Part shown: positions 7,923-15,533 of the stretch, in pieces | Layout of the letters: the number at the start of each line of letters is the position of its first letter | How positions within the stretch are numbered: the stretch's first letter is position 1 | Assembly: GCA_029432795.1 (NCBI GenBank) | Contig: JARNMJ010000014.1 | Location: forward strand, 23,264 to 87,263 | From: Pontiellaceae bacterium B12219 | GTDB lineage: Bacteria; Verrucomicrobiota; Kiritimatiellia; Kiritimatiellales; Pontiellaceae | Reading direction: 5' to 3' | DNA length: 64,000 nt | Notes under the pieces: model-generated | What the model saw: the letters and a program-made list of their open reading frames with translations, nothing else | What the model was told of the DNA's origin: nothing | The model's database searches: none | Translations under genes and position numbers: made by a program

Positions 7923-9806
7923 TTAATACAGATTTGGATTCTGTCGGGGGCCGGTTGCGTATTCGAGTTTACAGTCTTTATTAATGTAGTCCCCGACTTC
8001 CCGCTTACGAAGTTCGTCCAGATTATCCATCAGCCAGTTCGCGGTTGAACTGTGCGCGATAATCTCCCCGCGGGAATCTGTCAGCAACACCAAGGTTTCC
8101 GCCAGTCGCATGCCCCGACGTTGCTCGATCAGGTTAAAATCAAACAGTTGGACTACACGGTCCGACATAAAGTCAAATGCTCCCTCTTCCTGTTCACTCG
8201 GAATGAAGGTTGCAGAATTGTGATCAAGAACTCGATATTTACTATCATCAAGATATTGCTGACCAATGGCATAATACTCGAGTTTCAACTCAAAAGGATA
8301 TTCTCCGAGCCCCTTCTGTCGTGCTTTTGCACCGAATTTCCAATCCAACACACGTGGCGGAACCTGATTGTGGTCCAGAGCGTAGGTTGAACTCGTGATT
8401 ACAAAGTTTTTACTCGAACGCACAATGCCGACATCAAATTTAGGAGGCATAGTGAGTGTAATATAGTCCAGATCTTCCTGTGACAACTGGGAATACGGCA
8501 CCTTGGTCTGCCGACCCCGTCCATCCCGCAAAGCCACCTTATCACCGATTTTACTAATATATTCGGCTTCAAACGCTTTTCCATCTTTCAGCGTCCATAC
8601 CCGCATTTTAGAGGCTTCCTCTTCTTCCTGTTGAGGTTCAACCTCTTCCTGAGCAACTTCTTCCGTATTGTTTGTTCTGGGCGGTGCCATGTAATCACGG
8701 AAAATCGGCCCCCCGAGAACATCGGCCTCACCCGGAACCAGATGCTCCATAATGGCATTTGCAATCGGGCGGGTTGTTTCGGATGTTCTGAAAATCGGAA
8801 GGAATTTCTGATTTTGCGGGTTTGTTTCATATTCAGCCCCGTCGACTTCAACAAGAAGCATGGCACAGAAGTTACCGCCGGGTTGTTCCCCGAGCAACAC
8901 TTCCATTTCCACCGGTTCTCCGGCTTTTAATTCGATCCAGTCGCCACCCCACGCGAGATTGTTACCGAGATACCACTGACGATTCTTCGTTGCGCTGCTG
9001 ACCCATTTACCGGCAATAAGCCTTGCTCCATAACTGTCGGACTCCCAGGAAGCATCAAGCACAATTTTTCCACCGACGCGCACAATCAGGATATCATCGC
9101 CATGTCCCCAGAAACGGAATTTGATGTCTTCCGGATAAACCAGCATACCTTTGTAGTGGACGGCCCACTGGCAGGCAATGGTATCAGGTTCGCCAAATGC
9201 AAAAGGAGCAAGCGAAGATGGAACATGCGGAACACAGAAAGTGGTCGTATACAGTTTTTTCGGCGACTGATAAAAGCGTGCAAGTACAGAAGGTTTCCAG
9301 CCGCTACGACAAAACTTGGTCAACTCATCAGCATACTGCGTTTCATCCATCGGAATTACATTTCCGCTACGACTGCGCTTCAGATCATAAAAGGTTCCGA
9401 CGAAGTCATTTCCGATGGTCTGCCCCGATCCGAAAATGGTGACTTCACTCAGATCCGGCATAATATCAAACCCACCGAAATCACCATTGCCGATTCCATC
9501 CCCGATTCCACTCATTTCGGGAAGCTGAATATCGGGCATGTTCGCCCGCGTCACCTTGGTAACAATACGTTGGCTTGTTTTGGGTTGGGCTGATTTCTTT
9601 ACCTGAACCTTCGGCTTTTTCAGCTTCATTTTCGGACGGTCAACCGGTTTCGGCGGCACAAACTTCTTTTCTTCCTTCTGTGTTACCGTAAATACAACCA
9701 GCAACCCAGCCAACGTGAATGCAGCGGCATGCACCAATAGACTAATCACGAACCCGCTGGGGGCTCCTTTAACGACACCCTTAGGCTTTTTAGCACCACG
9801 TTTCAT
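7923..9806 (-). CDS. Membrane-anchored protein with TonB-like linker, PA14-like domain and SHD1-like domain
   Basis: 627 aa. There is an N-terminal basic tail, one membrane helix (SLLVHAAAFTLAGLLVVFTV) and a Lys/Pro linker (KPVDRPKMKLKKPKVQVKK) with MPDIQLPEMSG. A PA14-like beta module follows at about 170-330 (VHYKGMLVYPEDIKFRFWGHGDDILIVRVGG in outline). An SHD1-like motif then covers ~420-470 (RVWTLKDGKAFEAEYI... VALRDGRG... YSQLSQEDLDYI), a fold frequent in planctomycete and kiritimatiellote envelope proteins. The N-terminus is paralogous to the VWA-like protein at 3808-5133. A good ribosome site (AAGGAAAATGAT) precedes ATG 9806. It is probably part of a cell-envelope complex; the function is unknown. 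Confidence 0.75.
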   Translation of the reverse strand: MKRGAKKPKGVVKGAPSGFVISLLVHAAAFTLAGLLVVFTVTQKEEKKFVPPKPVDRPKMKLKKPKVQVKKSAQPKTSQRIVTKVTRANMPDIQLPEMSGIGDGIGNGDFGGFDIMPDLSEVTIFGSGQTIGNDFVGTFYDLKRSRSGNVIPMDETQYADELTKFCRSGWKPSVLARFYQSPKKLYTTTFCVPHVPSSLAPFAFGEPDTIACQWAVHYKGMLVYPEDIKFRFWGHGDDILIVRVGGKIVLDASWESDSYGARLIAGKWVSSATKNRQWYLGNNLAWGGDWIELKAGEPVEMEVLLGEQPGGNFCAMLLVEVDGAEYETNPQNQKFLPIFRTSETTRPIANAIMEHLVPGEADVLGGPIFRDYMAPPRTNNTEEVAQEEVEPQQEEEEASKMRVWTLKDGKAFEAEYISKIGDKVALRDGRGRQTKVPYSQLSQEDLDYITLTMPPKFDVGIVRSSKNFVITSSTYALDHNQVPPRVLDWKFGAKARQKGLGEYPFELKLEYYAIGQQYLDDSKYRVLDHNSATFIPSEQEEGAFDFMSDRVVQLFDFNLIEQRRGMRLAETLVLLTDSRGEIIAHSSTANWLMDNLDELRKREVGDYINKDCKLEYATGPRQNPNLY

Positions 9807-10160
9807 ATCATTTTCCTTCTGAAATTTATTCCGCGTTCATTTTGGGCAACTCAATGTGGTTCCTGAAATATCAAGAATCACCTGACCCCTACCATGCAAC
9901 GTCACGCTGCCACCCGACTAAAATTCAATGCAACAAGTTAGAACAAACAACACGAGCTGTCGATCAGTAAAGACAGTGGTATATTTCATACATTCAAAAT
10001 AAAAATAGTAAAAAAGGGATGAAATTCAAGAAATATGCTCATCATTCATAACACTCCATGCCGTTTGTAATAAACGCCAGCGAGAGTACGGCCAGGAGTT
10101 ACTCGCTTATCCCACGTATTTTTCCGATAAACCACCAACGGAAAAATCAATACCGCTGAT
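9807..10160. other. Intergenic region, 354 bp
   Basis: AT-rich in its centre. No gene or structured RNA recognised. It must contain the promoter of the 9806 gene. The decamer TTAGAACAAA at 9938-9947 recurs upstream of the paralog (5197-5206). Confidence 0.45.
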
Positions 10161-10700
10161 TCAAACTTCTGAAGAGTTCTTAGCCTTATACAGCATCCAT
10201 GCCGCGAGGGTTTTGGCATCGGCCACGCCGCCATTGCGAATACGTTCATCCATTTCGGCTTCGGAAAGCAGGACGGTTTCGATCCGCTCGTCTTCATCGA
10301 ACGACGTTGCGCCCAGCGTATCCGAAACGGTTGCAAAAAAAACATCAATACGCTCGGTGCAATAGCCAACACTTGGGAAAATGGGCCCCAAAAGTTCCAG
10401 GATTTGGAAGTCGTATCCGGTTTCCTCTTTCAGCTCCCGGCTGGCGGATTCCGCCTCCGACTCTCCCGGATCGCAATTTCCGGCCACCACCTCAAAACAG
10501 ATCCGCTCCATCGGCTTGCGGAACTGGCGGATAAAGACAAACCGGCCGTCGGGCAATTGCGGAATGATCGCAACTGCCACACCATGCTGAACAATTTCCC
10601 GCTTGGATTTCCGCCCGTTTTCCAATTCCACATCGAGCAGCTCCACATTAATGATCAGGCCTTCATAAACGGTCTTACGCGAAAGGTTTTTTTCGTACAT
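10161..10700 (-). CDS. NUDIX hydrolase, ADP-ribose pyrophosphatase type
   Basis: 179 aa. It holds a complete Nudix box, G-NCDPG-E-SEAESAS-RELKEETGYD (GX5EX7REUXEEXGU), at ~75-97. The context VFIRQFRKPMERICFEVVAGNCDPGE fits ADP-ribose/NDP-sugar pyrophosphatases (NudF-like), which split nucleoside diphosphate derivatives with Mg. The start has the Shine-Dalgarno CCGGAGATG. It is divergent from the dGTPase-like gene with a 51-bp shared promoter region. One exact copy of the dispersed palindrome (10395) encodes FQILE just after the Nudix box. Confidence 0.9.
   Translation of the reverse strand: MYEKNLSRKTVYEGLIINVELLDVELENGRKSKREIVQHGVAVAIIPQLPDGRFVFIRQFRKPMERICFEVVAGNCDPGESEAESASRELKEETGYDFQILELLGPIFPSVGYCTERIDVFFATVSDTLGATSFDEDERIETVLLSEAEMDERIRNGGVADAKTLAAWMLYKAKNSSEV
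10395..10409. repeat. P15 palindrome, exact copy
   Basis: TTCCA-GGATT-TGGAA; on the minus strand it encodes FQILE in the Nudix gene. Confidence 0.85.
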
Positions 10701-10751
10701 TATGCATCTCCGGTTTGATCTCTTGAATGCACTGATTTATAGTCCACTCCT

Positions 10752-11900
10752 ATGAATCAAGCGAGAAAAGAGTGGGAGTTGGCGGAAGAGAGGCATTTGG
10801 AAGACTATGCATCGAAAAGTGCCGGAAGTTTAGGCCGGAAATATCCCGAACAGTCGCATCCCTTACGTACATGCTTTGCGCGCGACCGTGACCGGATTCT
10901 GCATAGCCGCTGTTTCCGAAGGTTGGAATATAAGACCCAGGTTTTTGTAAACGGCACGGCGGATCATTATCGCACACGGCTCACACACACCATGGAAATG
11001 TCGGCCACCGGCCGGACGCTCGCGCGGATTCTGAAAGCCAATGAAGACCTGACTGAATGCATCTGCCTCGCCCACGATCTCGGGCACAGCCCCTTCGGCC
11101 ATGAAGGCGAAAAAGTGCTCAACGATTTAATGAAAGATCACGGCGGGTTTGATCATAACCTGCAAAGTCTGCGAAATATCGAAACAGTGGAATCGCCCTA
11201 CCCCGGATTTCCCGGGCTGAATCTGACCTGGGAAGTTCGCGCCGGCTTGCTGAAACATGAGGCGCACATCGAAGGTGCGCAGCTCGACGGCCAGCCCATC
11301 GGCCCGTTCCAATCTCTGGAAGCGCAGATTGCCGATATGGCCGATGATATGACCTATCAGGCGCACGATGTGGACGACGGACTGGAGGCTGGAATTGTAA
11401 CCCTCGCCCAGCTGAAAACGACGGAGTTCTGGAACCGTTCGGCGGCACTGACCCGGCAACACTATCCCAATCTTTCGGAATATCAGTTTCTGCGCGCAAC
11501 CATTCGGACGATGCTCGAATTACAGATGACGGATGTAACCGAATATACACTTCAAAACCTGGAAAAATACAATCCGCGCTCTTCACGCGACGTGATAACC
11601 GCGCCGGAACGCATTCTTAACTTCAGCCCGGAAATGCGAGAGATCCTCTCTCAGTTTTCCGCGTTCATGTTTAAAAACCTATACTTCCACCACGAAGTGG
11701 CCGCGGCCACCAAACAATCGGTTTCGATGATGCGGAAACTGTTTCTTCACTATATTGAAAATCCGGAAACCATGGGCGAAAAGGCACGCGATCGCATCGA
11801 AAAGGAAGGTCTTTGGCGCACCGTGTGTGACTACGTCGCCGGCTGTACCGACCGGTATGCCATTGAGGAATTTAAGAAGTTCGAACTCGACCGGCTTTAA
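10752..11900 (+). CDS. dgt: Deoxyguanosinetriphosphate triphosphohydrolase-like protein
   Basis: 382 aa HD-superfamily phosphohydrolase of the dGTPase family, which converts dNTPs to deoxynucleoside plus triphosphate. Visible features are RLTHTMEMSATGRTLAR (first metal His), CLAHDLGHSPFGHEGE (HD pair) and LEAQIADMADDMTYQAHDVDDGL (distal Asp). The length matches the short 'dGTPase-like' branch. One exact palindrome copy (11307) encodes FQSLE immediately before AQIADMADD, and a one-mismatch copy (10914) encodes FRRLE. It is divergent from the Nudix gene. Confidence 0.92.
   Translation: MNQARKEWELAEERHLEDYASKSAGSLGRKYPEQSHPLRTCFARDRDRILHSRCFRRLEYKTQVFVNGTADHYRTRLTHTMEMSATGRTLARILKANEDLTECICLAHDLGHSPFGHEGEKVLNDLMKDHGGFDHNLQSLRNIETVESPYPGFPGLNLTWEVRAGLLKHEAHIEGAQLDGQPIGPFQSLEAQIADMADDMTYQAHDVDDGLEAGIVTLAQLKTTEFWNRSAALTRQHYPNLSEYQFLRATIRTMLELQMTDVTEYTLQNLEKYNPRSSRDVITAPERILNFSPEMREILSQFSAFMFKNLYFHHEVAAATKQSVSMMRKLFLHYIENPETMGEKARDRIEKEGLWRTVCDYVAGCTDRYAIEEFKKFELDRL
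11307..11321. repeat. P15 palindrome, exact copy
   Basis: TTCCA-ATCTC-TGGAA; encodes FQSLE in dgt. Confidence 0.9.
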
Positions 11901-11945
11901 ACTTAAAGGCTGGCGCTCCTGTCATCTAACCGATAGTTTGAAGCC

Positions 11946-12377
11946 ATGTTTCAATCGATCGACTCCATTCGGTTTGGTGCAGATGTCGCGATGGCCATGC
12001 TCATCTGGCTGGTACAGCTGATCATCTATCCAGCGTATTATTCAATCGATAAAACTAGTTTCATTTCATGGCACGGCCGATATGTCAAAACGATCGGAAT
12101 GGTGGTGATCCCGCTGATGGTTGCCCAGATCGCCTGCATCAGCTTCCAATCTCTGGAACAGCTAACCCCATTGCGTCTCATCGCATGGGCTCTCTTGCTC
12201 ACGGCCTGGACAAGCACGTTTTTACTCTCCGTACCCTGCCATAATAAACTGCAGAAAAACGGCAAGGACAATGCGGTGATCAAGCGGCTTATTCAAACGA
12301 ACTGGATACGAACCGTTGCTTGGAGCGGAGTGCTGATTCTCGGCCTGATAAACCGATTTGCCTGCACACCGCAATAA
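11946..12377 (+). CDS. Small polytopic membrane protein of unknown function
   Basis: 143 aa with four predicted membrane helices: ~13-33 (VAMAMLIWLVQLIIYPAYY), ~49-67 (TIGMVVIPLMVAQIACISF), ~75-95 (LIAWALLLTAWTSTFLL) and ~120-137 (TVAWSGVLILGLI). There are no catalytic residues that I recognise. The start is 45 bp after dgt, so co-transcription is likely. An exact palindrome copy (12144) encodes FQSLE between helices 2 and 3. Confidence 0.7.
   Translation: MFQSIDSIRFGADVAMAMLIWLVQLIIYPAYYSIDKTSFISWHGRYVKTIGMVVIPLMVAQIACISFQSLEQLTPLRLIAWALLLTAWTSTFLLSVPCHNKLQKNGKDNAVIKRLIQTNWIRTVAWSGVLILGLINRFACTPQ
12144..12158. repeat. P15 palindrome, exact copy
   Basis: TTCCA-ATCTC-TGGAA; same spacer as the dgt copy; encodes FQSLE. 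Confidence 0.9.
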
Positions 12378-12423
12378 CGACCTCATCCCGTACATTTTTG
12401 TCATTTTTCTGCGGACACAAAAG

Positions 12424-12438
12424 TTCCAATCCCTGGAA
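12424..12438. repeat. P15 palindrome, exact intergenic copy
   Basis: TTCCA-ATCCC-TGGAA in the 193-bp gap between two convergent genes, so it cannot be explained by coding constraint. Confidence 0.9.
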
Positions 12439-12570
12439 ATGGAGCGGTGCTGACTTCAGCGCCTTTCGCTCGAACGGGCAGTCATCCAGGCCAGTTGCAT
12501 AAGCTGAAGAAAAGCACTGAATCTGAAACTTAAAGTTACAGAAATTCAAGTAATCTGAATACCCGCTGGC

Positions 12571-13653
12571 TCAGGGCACTTCGTTGATCCAGCCGCCACC
12601 GAGCACTTCGCCTTCTTTATAGAAAACGGCCGCCTGACCGGGCGTCAGCGCAAACTGAGGCTCTTCAAAGTGAACGGTGGCCTTCCGATCATTGGAAACT
12701 TTAACGGAAGCCTGCGCACCGTTACTGCGGTAGCGCGGGCGCACTTCACAAACCAGATCGCCTTCGGGCGGCTTTCCGGCAATCCAGTGGATGTCGTCCA
12801 AAGTGCACTCGGATTTCATCACCCCGGGGCGAGGCGCAACTTCGACCACATTATTTTCCGTATCCAAACGCTTCACATACATGCGTTCGCCAAGTGCAAT
12901 GCCAAGTTTACCGCGCTGTCCGACGGTGAAACGATGCAGCCCTTCATGTGTACCGACCACATTGCCATGCTGATCATGAATTTCGCCCTTTTGGATCACG
13001 CCCGGATCACGCTGTTCCACGAAGTCGGCCAATTTGCCTTCTTCAATAAAACAAAGGTCCTGACTGTCGCCACGCGAAACAATGGGAAGCCCGCGTCCTT
13101 TTGAGTAGGCCTTCACCTCCGGCTTTTCGATTCCGGCCAGCGGAAACAACAGCAGCGCCAATTGTTTCTGGCTGAGCCGATGCAGAAAATAGGATTGATC
13201 CTTATTGGGGTCTTTAGCCGCAAGCAGGTGAAACATTCCCTCATCGTCTTTGGTAACCCGGGCGTAGTGTCCTGTGGCCACAAAGTCGCAGTTCAACTGC
13301 AGGGCACGATCGACCAGAAATCCGAATTTTACAAAGGAGTTGCAGTAAATGCAGGGCGAAGGCGTACGCCCTTCGGCATAGGCTTCCACAAAGGGATTCA
13401 CAATTTTATCTGTGAAGATTTCCTGCGCATTTACCACATAGTGGCGGATATCGAGATGGTCGCAAACACGACGCGCGCGGTCGACATCCTCCAGCGAGCA
13501 GCAGCGTGAACCATCTTTCCACATATGTGCGGTGAGGCCGATTACTTCATAGCCTTCATCCACGAGCATAGCGGCGGCGGCAGAACTGTCTGCTCCCCCG
13601 CTCATTCCGACGGCAACGCGGCCTTTTGTACTGATTTGGTCTGAATTGGACAT
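12571..13653 (-). CDS. mnmA: tRNA-specific 2-thiouridylase MnmA
   Basis: 360 aa. It installs the 2-thio group on U34 of tRNA-Lys, -Glu and -Gln using ATP and a persulfide relay. Diagnostics are the PP-loop VGMSGGADSSAAA near the N-terminus, GRTPSPCIYCN with the first catalytic Cys, ATGHYARV, and GDSQDLCFI with the second Cys, followed by the beta-barrel domain ending LGGGWINEVP. The length is normal. It is a stand-alone gene, convergent with the membrane protein gene and divergent from the small ribbon-helix-helix gene. Confidence 0.96.
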   Translation of the reverse strand: MSNSDQISTKGRVAVGMSGGADSSAAAAMLVDEGYEVIGLTAHMWKDGSRCCSLEDVDRARRVCDHLDIRHYVVNAQEIFTDKIVNPFVEAYAEGRTPSPCIYCNSFVKFGFLVDRALQLNCDFVATGHYARVTKDDEGMFHLLAAKDPNKDQSYFLHRLSQKQLALLLFPLAGIEKPEVKAYSKGRGLPIVSRGDSQDLCFIEEGKLADFVEQRDPGVIQKGEIHDQHGNVVGTHEGLHRFTVGQRGKLGIALGERMYVKRLDTENNVVEVAPRPGVMKSECTLDDIHWIAGKPPEGDLVCEVRPRYRSNGAQASVKVSNDRKATVHFEEPQFALTPGQAAVFYKEGEVLGGGWINEVP

Positions 13654-13782
13654 CCGCGGAAGATAAACAGACTCCTTCCTGATGGCAAGTTATGCGTACG
13701 GGTTAATTTTTATTGAACGTTCTTACGAAACTTCAGTCAATTCCCTACTCAACGACGGCATTTATAACCGGCGGCAAACTTA

Positions 13783-13801
13783 TCTAGTATTTTTTACTAG
13801 A
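13783..13801. promoter_or_regulatory. Candidate operator, inverted repeat TCTAGTA-N5-TACTAGA
   Basis: Perfect 7-bp arms around TTTTT, 60 bp upstream of the ribbon-helix-helix gene start. Its 15-bp core, TAGTA-TTTTT-TACTA, recurs as TAGTA-TTTTG-TACTA at 51788-51802. Autoregulation by the downstream RHH protein is inferred. Confidence 0.45.
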
Positions 13802-13860
13802 CGGGACCCAGACGATTCATTACAACCACAAGAACTTTAATAAACAACGAGGTATATTAC

Positions 13861-14043
13861 ATGGCAACAAATCCTATTGGTAAAAACACAAAAACTATCG
13901 GAATCAACATGTCTAAGGAAATGGCGGACGAGCTTGAAAAGCGTGCCGATTCGATGCATCTTTCAACCAGCAAATACTGCAAAGTCATTCTGACGGAATG
14001 GCTGTCATCCGGCAAAAAACTTACATTGCAGGAAAAAAAATAA
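13861..14043 (+). CDS. Small ribbon-helix-helix-like DNA-binding protein
   Basis: 60 aa. The pattern TIGINMSKEMADELEKRADSM followed by a second helix (STSKYCKVILTEWLSSGK) fits the CopG/Arc/MetJ ribbon-helix-helix fold: a beta strand with alternating residues, then two helices. Such proteins bind inverted or direct repeats as dimers. ATG 13861 has an AACGAGGTAT upstream. No toxin gene follows; a terminator lies directly downstream, so it is monocistronic. An inverted repeat sits in its leader (13783). Regulator status is inferred from the fold. Confidence 0.7.
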   Translation: MATNPIGKNTKTIGINMSKEMADELEKRADSMHLSTSKYCKVILTEWLSSGKKLTLQEKK

Positions 14044-14078
14044 GTCTCACCTTTCGCTTAACAGCGGGTTGACTGCAT

Positions 14079-14108
14079 CAGGGTTCCGTTTTGGAACCCT
14101 GTGTTTTT
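14079..14108 (+). terminator. Rho-independent terminator of the RHH gene
   Basis: CAGGGTTCC and GGAACCCTG form a 9-bp stem with a TTTT-type loop, followed by TG and seven T. Confidence 0.9.
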
Positions 14109-14162
14109 TTCTGAATGTGTAAATACCGCTTATAAACCTCATAAAAAACGACGGTTTATCCT

Positions 14163-14191
14163 TTGACATACCTCAAGGTTAGCGTTAAGTT
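14163..14191 (+). promoter_or_regulatory. Promoter of the small basic protein gene
   Basis: TTGACA at 14163, a 17-bp spacer and TAAGTT at 14186, with predicted start near 14198, about 34 nt before the ATG. The -35 is a full sigma-70 consensus. Confidence 0.6.
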
Positions 14192-14231
14192 CCGCGTTCA
14201 ATTTTTAGAAATCAACGACGGAGAGTTTAAT

Positions 14232-14387
14232 ATGTCCATGCACACCAGTCTTAAAGGCGCGGCCAAGATCCGCACTAAACGCAACGTAATGAAGCGCTTT
14301 GAGCGCGTCGACGCCCTGAAAAAAGAAGGTCGTTGGAAAGATGGCGATCGTGCACACGGTCTGCCGAAAACCAAACCCGAAGAATAA
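14232..14387 (+). CDS. Small basic protein of the Chlamydiae/Verrucomicrobia/Planctomycetes type (TIGR04137-like)
   Basis: 51 aa. The layout MSMHTSLKG... RNVMKRFERVDALKKEGRW... GLPKTKPEE matches the short basic protein family restricted to PVC-superphylum bacteria, which is found in essentially all of them and suspected to be ribosome-associated. The ATG at 14232 is fixed by the strong Shine-Dalgarno ACGGAGAG 7 nt upstream. A longer frame beginning at 14163 would start inside the promoter. It has its own promoter and terminator, as expected for a highly expressed single gene. It is a useful phylogenetic marker for the window. Confidence 0.88.
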   Translation: MSMHTSLKGAAKIRTKRNVMKRFERVDALKKEGRWKDGDRAHGLPKTKPEE

Positions 14388-14409
14388 ACCGGTTTTTCAG
14401 CCTTTATCA

Positions 14410-14443
14410 AAGCACTCCAGGCCAGGCCGGGGGTGCTTTTTTT
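14410..14443 (+). terminator. Rho-independent terminator of the small basic protein gene
   Basis: AAGCACTCC...GGGGGTGCTT imperfect GC-rich stem followed by seven T, directly before the pseudouridine synthase start. Confidence 0.85.
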
Positions 14444-14451
14444 ATTAAATC

Positions 14452-15195
14452 ATGTCTGACACAACTTCCATCCGACTTCAGAAATATCTGGCCGACTGCG
14501 GTCAGGGCTCCCGCCGTTTTTGTGAAACGCTGATTACGGCCGGCCGGGTAAAAGTCGACCATAAAATCGTTACAGCGCTTGGAACCCGGGTAGACCCCTC
14601 GAAACAAAAGGTGGAGTGCAACGGCAAGATTCTCACAAAAGAACCCAGTGTGACACTGCTGCTGAACAAACCGCCAAAAGTCATCTGCACCTCAGACGAC
14701 CCGCAGGGGCGTCCAACGGTGCTTGACCTTCTCGATGATCTGCCGGAACGCGTCTATACTGTCGGCCGACTCGACTTCATGAGTGAAGGACTGATCATGG
14801 TCACCAACGACGGTGATCTGGCGCATTCCCTGATGCATCCGAAATATCATGTCGAGAAGGTGTATAAGGTTTGGATCGACAGCCCGCTCGGTCATCATCA
14901 ACGGCCCAAAATGATGCGCGGCATTCCAAATAAAGGCGAAACCCTGCGGGTGCTGGATATTGACGAAGGTCGCCACACGAAACAGGGCGTTGAATATACC
15001 ATCACACTGGGCGAAGGCAAAAACCGCCACATTCGCCGCCTGATGGAACACTTTGAAAAGAAGGTATTCCGTCTAAAACGCATCGCCATAGGCCCGTTGC
15101 GAATTGACGATCTGAAACCGGGCGAATGGCGCAGAGCCAAACCGGCGGAACTCAAATTATTGCGCAAATCAATATCCGCAGCCAAAGGCGAATAA
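14452..15195 (+). CDS. rRNA pseudouridine synthase, RsuA/RluB/RluE family
   Basis: 247 aa. An N-terminal S4 RNA-binding domain (IRLQKYLADCGQGSRRFCETLI) is followed by the catalytic domain. The catalytic Asp lies in VGRLDFMSEGLIMVTNDGDL, with the family motif EGKNRHIRRLMEHFEKKVFRLKRIAIGPL in outline near the C-terminus. It converts a specific uridine in 16S or 23S rNA to pseudouridine. The overall layout favours RluB, but the RsuA and RluE branches cannot be excluded by eye. It begins just 9 bp after the preceding terminator's T-run. Confidence 0.9.
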   Translation: MSDTTSIRLQKYLADCGQGSRRFCETLITAGRVKVDHKIVTALGTRVDPSKQKVECNGKILTKEPSVTLLLNKPPKVICTSDDPQGRPTVLDLLDDLPERVYTVGRLDFMSEGLIMVTNDGDLAHSLMHPKYHVEKVYKVWIDSPLGHHQRPKMMRGIPNKGETLRVLDIDEGRHTKQGVEYTITLGEGKNRHIRRLMEHFEKKVFRLKRIAIGPLRIDDLKPGEWRRAKPAELKLLRKSISAAKGE

Positions 15196-15211
15196 ATTCG
15201 CGCGTTGCCTC

Positions 15212-15239
15212 TTGACTAAAGCCCGCAAAATATTACCTT
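15212..15239 (+). promoter_or_regulatory. Promoter of the methionine operon leader
   Basis: TTGACT at 15212, a 16-bp spacer and TACCTT at 15234. It places the start near 15246, right at the 5' edge of the SAM riboswitch. Confidence 0.45.
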
Positions 15240-15250
15240 ATTTCTAATAT

Positions 15251-15350
15251 TTACTGCATGTAGAGCGGCGTGAGGGAACTGGCCCGGTGATCGCCCGGCA
15301 ACCTGAAAAGATTAAGGTGCCAAGGCCAGGCTTTGCAGCGCAAAGTAACG
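15251..15350 (+). ncRNA. SAM-I (S-box) riboswitch
   Basis: The conserved S-box core is plain: GAGCGGCGTGAGGGA, ACTGGCCCGGTGATCGCCC, GGCAACC, then GGTGCCAAGGCCAGG, and a P4-type hairpin CTTTG-CAGCG-CAAAG. It senses S-adenosylmethionine and represses downstream methionine genes. The aptamer ends about 185 nt before the metY start. I see no classic terminator with a T-run in that interval. A short hairpin TTCCCA...TGGGAA (from ~15356) is followed by A8. Control may therefore act on translation initiation (AAGGAAAGACTG before the ATG) or through a longer rearrangement. Confidence 0.93.
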
Positions 15351-15533
15351 ATGTGTTCCCAGTTTTATGGGAAAAAAAATCGATGTCTTTCCTCAAAGTA
15401 TCCCCCTGTCGCCTGGAATTAGCCACTGGATTGGTGGGTGGATGGATAAATGGATCGTTGGCCATGGATATGACCCAACCGAATATTCCATAAATCCGGC
15501 ATCCTTTAATCCCTTTAAAATAAGGAAAGACTG

